Positions 12,576 to 14,443 of a stretch of DNA of 14,443 nt are shown in pieces. Source of the DNA: Desulfobacterales bacterium (GTDB lineage: Bacteria; Desulfobacterota; Desulfobacteria; Desulfobacterales; UBA2174_A); assembly GCA_025454075.1 (NCBI GenBank), contig JALOPD010000075.1, positions 1-14,443 on the forward strand, written 5' to 3'. Each line of letters starts with the position of its first letter. Within the stretch, counting starts at the first letter, position 1. The translations under genes were made by a program, and so were the position numbers. A model generated the notes under the pieces. It was not told the origin of the DNA. It searched no databases and saw nothing but the letters and a program-made list of their open reading frames with translations.

Positions 12576-13744
12576 GCCTGAAGGCGCCGCAACGGAAGCT
12601 CCAGGTTCAATGCCGCGATGGTTTCCTGTTCCAACCGGTTTATGGCCGCGATGTTTTGCTCCATCACCTTGCGCAGGGTCGGATCCATGAACCGGTGCAA
12701 GCTGTGGTTTGCCGTTGATTTGAAGCCGCGTCGCAGCTTGTGAGCTCCTCCCATGCCGGGGTCGAACACGCGGATCCCATTCTCGATGGCCCACTCGATC
12801 GGCCGGTAGTAGCAGGCGTCGAAGTGCAGAAATTGAATTTCCCGGCTGCACCCCCAGTACCTCCCGTAAAGCTGCTCGCCCTTGGTCACCAGCAGCGACA
12901 TGCCCACCGGGGCCTCGCGGTGACCGCCCTCGAAGGCCGAGGCGAACACCAGCCGCTGCCGGAAATGGCCGGGCAGCGCCGTGAAAAACTCCCGCGTGAG
13001 ATACTTGCAGCCCCACGAGCCGAACTGGTCATTGGTGCGCGCATAAAAGGCGTACATGCGACCGTAATGCTCTACCGGCATCTCAGCGCCCGGGATCATC
13101 TCGACGCGAATCCCCCGGCGCCTCAATTCCCGCCGCTCGCGCCGGATGTTGCGGCGCTGATTGGCGTTGAAAGCAGCCAGATAATCCTCGAAGCTGCCAT
13201 AGCCCTCGTTTTCCCAGGAAAAGCTCTGGTGGGCCCAGGCACAGTAACCCAACCCTTCCATGGCCTCGCCCCAGGCGGGGTCCACGAAATGGAAGCTCGA
13301 CCCGGACAGGCTGTGGCGCCTGCAAAAGCCATCGATTTCATCGACCATGCGGCGGGTCAACTCCCCTTGATCCATTCCCGGCGCCATCAGGAAGCGATAG
13401 CCGATCATCGGGGTAAAAGGGCTCATACCGACCAGCTTGGGGTAATAGGCCCTCCCGAGCCGGCCGGCCACATCGGCCCAGGCATGATCGAAGACAAACT
13501 CGCCTGCGCTGTGAAGTTTGACGTAGAGAGGGGCGGCGGCAACCAGCTCGTTTCCGGACCACAGCGTCAAATGCCGGGGAACCCACCCGGAGACCGCTGC
13601 GGCGCTGCCCGAGGCTTCCATCAGGCGCAGCCAGTCCCACTCCAGAAACGGAGTCTGCAACGGCTGGGCCAGGGCGTCCCACGCGCCCCGGTTGATGAGG
13701 GACAGGGAGTCGACCCAGGCGGCTCTCAAGTTGGCAGGGTGCAT
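12572..13744 (-). CDS. FemAB/GNAT-like acyltransferase (DUF482, COG3146 type)
   Basis: A 390-residue soluble protein of the group once called peptidogalycan biosynthesis proteins, which have two GNAT-like folds. Seen in order: TPFLEWDWLRLMEASGSA (early, family-typical), YVKLHSAGEFVFDHAWADV, YYPKLVGMSPFTPMIGYRFL, the FNANQRRNIRRERRELRRRG basic segment, FGSWGCKYLTREFF, GRYWGCSREIQFLHFDACYY, and FDPGMGGAHKLRRGFKST. These patterns are those of the DUF482 family; the acceptor and acyl donor are not known. ATG 13744 is preferred; the frame continues only to a TTG at 13774 without a ribosome site. Its 3' end overlaps the convergent lipoprotein gene by four bases, so neither has room for a terminator. 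Confidence 0.87.
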   Translation of the reverse strand: MHPANLRAAWVDSLSLINRGAWDALAQPLQTPFLEWDWLRLMEASGSAAAVSGWVPRHLTLWSGNELVAAAPLYVKLHSAGEFVFDHAWADVAGRLGRAYYPKLVGMSPFTPMIGYRFLMAPGMDQGELTRRMVDEIDGFCRRHSLSGSSFHFVDPAWGEAMEGLGYCAWAHQSFSWENEGYGSFEDYLAAFNANQRRNIRRERRELRRRGIRVEMIPGAEMPVEHYGRMYAFYARTNDQFGSWGCKYLTREFFTALPGHFRQRLVFASAFEGGHREAPVGMSLLVTKGEQLYGRYWGCSREIQFLHFDACYYRPIEWAIENGIRVFDPGMGGAHKLRRGFKSTANHSLHRFMDPTLRKVMEQNIAAINRLEQETIAALNLELPLRRLQA

Positions 13745-13935
13745 GCGGCTATGGTCCGGATGAGCTGAAGGCAAAACGTTTTCAGAAAGATAGGCACTGC
13801 GGCCGGCCTGTCATCATCGTCGACTGCGGGACACTTCTCCGGCGATATGGAGCATGCGTCAACGACCGCTGCTGCTGCCGATCGTCGACCTGACGTGAGG
13901 CGGTTCGGCGCTGCCTTGTTTCGGTCCCGTTGTGC

Positions 13936-13963
13936 TTGACAATCCGGGCGGCATCCATAATAC
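13936..13963 (+). promoter_or_regulatory. Sigma-70-type promoter of the FmdB-type gene
   Basis: Consensus TTGACA (13936-13941), 16 bases, TAATAC (13958-13963); an alternative -10, TACTAT, sits at 13961. Transcription would start near 13970, about 34 bases before ATG 14004. The 160 bases before it (13775-13935) hold nothing else I recognise. Confidence 0.65.
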
Positions 13964-14003
13964 TATAGAATTACTGAAAAACTTTCTTGGAGAGGCGATC
14001 CTA

Positions 14004-14249
14004 ATGCCGATTTACGAGTTCAGGTGTTTGTCCTGCAATGAGTGCTTTGAAATCCTCGTCTTGAAAAAAGATGAAACGATCGAATCCCGCTGCCCGAAAT
14101 GCGGCTCCGAGGAGTTCGAGCGAGTGCTGAGCAAGACCTGCTACGCCATGGGGGCGGGTGAAAGCAAGGGCGCCGGTGCGTCCGCCCAGACCCGCACCTG
14201 CTCGGGCGGTTCCTGCACGACCTGGGATATCCCCGGTCCGACCCGCTGA
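14004..14249 (+). CDS. FmdB-type zinc-ribbon protein
   Basis: An 81-residue protein opening with the family hallmark MPIYEFRCLSC. The zinc ribbon is formed by C8-x2-C11 and C30-PK-C33 (with extra C14), followed by the usual FERVLSK segment. This is the putative regulatory FmdB/Zn-ribbon_8 family (PF09723); 'regulatory' is a name from one operon, and the molecular role is not settled. The C-terminal tail is Gly/Ala-rich and ends with a second Cys pair (CSGGSC, 66-71), common in this family. GGAGAGG about nine bases before ATG 14004 fixes the start. The Fur-type gene follows 33 bases downstream on the same strand, so the two may be co-transcribed. Confidence 0.9.
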   Translation: MPIYEFRCLSCNECFEILVLKKDETIESRCPKCGSEEFERVLSKTCYAMGAGESKGAGASAQTRTCSGGSCTTWDIPGPTR

Positions 14250-14282
14250 CACGGATCACATCACACCCTTCTGGCTGAAACG

Positions 14283-14443
14283 ATGGCGCCGTTGCACGCA
14301 CAGGAAAAAGAGCAGTTCAAGAAGCTTTTTCAGCAGGAACGCATCGAGAACTTTGACGACCGTTTCAAGGTTCTGGAGGCGTTTCTTGCCACCGAAAAGC
14401 ATGTGACCGCGGACGAACTGGCCGGGCGGCTCAACGCCAAGGG
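14283..14443 (+). CDS. Fur-family transcriptional regulator, N-terminal part (3' end outside window)
   Basis: Only 53 residues are visible: MAPLHAQEKEQFKKLF, then RFKVLEAFLATEKHVTADEL and AGRLNAKG. The pattern 'hxVLExFLxTxxHVTAxEL' is the winged-helix start of Fur/PerR/Zur-type regulators (COG0735). The metal sites lie beyond the window, so iron, zinc or peroxide sensing cannot be decided. ATG 14283 lacks a clear ribosome site; the frame is open back to the stop at 14247-14249, with only CTG 14271 as an alternative start. Confidence 0.72.
   Translation, partial: MAPLHAQEKEQFKKLFQQERIENFDDRFKVLEAFLATEKHVTADELAGRLNAK

Noticed and set aside
13800..13935. Repeated ATCGTCGAC words before the FmdB promoter as a regulatory repeat
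   Set aside because: Only two short copies with irregular spacing around a common palindromic core (GTCGAC); not above expectation in GC-rich DNA.

Overview
The window is GC-rich and gene-dense, and looks like chromosome of a strictly anaerobic Desulfobacterota-type bacterium (a sulfate reducer or relative). The clues are a Na+-pumping NADH:quinone oxidoreductase subunit (NqrF), a nickel CO dehydrogenase (CooS), a ferredoxin-thioredoxin-reductase-type protein paired with a glutaredoxin, an NtrC-type sigma-54 activator with a Cys-rich PAS domain, and several small conserved proteins typical of that group. The lineage is inferred from gene content; no rRNA or species marker is present.

Left part (1-4600): the 3' end of nqrF is followed at once by a 123-bp imperfect inverted repeat that overlaps its stop codon. 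Facing it is a two-gene operon for glutaredoxin and FTR catalytic chain (overlapping ATGA), a thiol-redox module fed by ferredoxin. A 535-bp non-coding region then leads into cooS. It holds a candidate -35/-10, a perfect 7+7 bp inverted repeat, a 10-bp-period direct repeat and a foldable element. cooS keeps every expected metal-cluster cysteine and histidine but has no maturation or electron-transfer partner beside it. It ends in a strong intrinsic terminator, followed by a small soluble protein of unknown function.

Middle (4600-10320), all on the minus strand: the sigma-54 activator, then (reading 8930 to 6083) a probable operon of a secreted small-domain protein, an O-methyltransferase-type enzyme, MobB (molybdenum cofactor dinucleotide synthesis) and an HD-domain hydrolase, with a good sigma-70-like promoter upstream. 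Further upstream are a DMT-family membrane protein (YdcZ type) and a translationally coupled lipoprotein.

Right part (10320-14443): an AT-rich divergent promoter region leads to a previously easily missed 28-residue membrane protein and a PilZ (c-di-GMP receptor) protein. Then come a membrane-anchored DUF2333-type protein, a DUF3568-type lipoprotein divergent from it, a FemAB/GNAT-like acyltransferase converging on the lipoprotein with a 4-bp overlap, an FmdB-type zinc-ribbon protein with a clear promoter, and the 5' end of a Fur-type regulator cut by the window edge.

No CRISPR, phage, transposase, tRNA or rRNA is seen. No complete novel multi-gene system is evident. The best leads are the inverted-repeat element, the cooS upstream region, the small membrane protein with PilZ, the Cys-PAS activator and the four-gene MobB operon.
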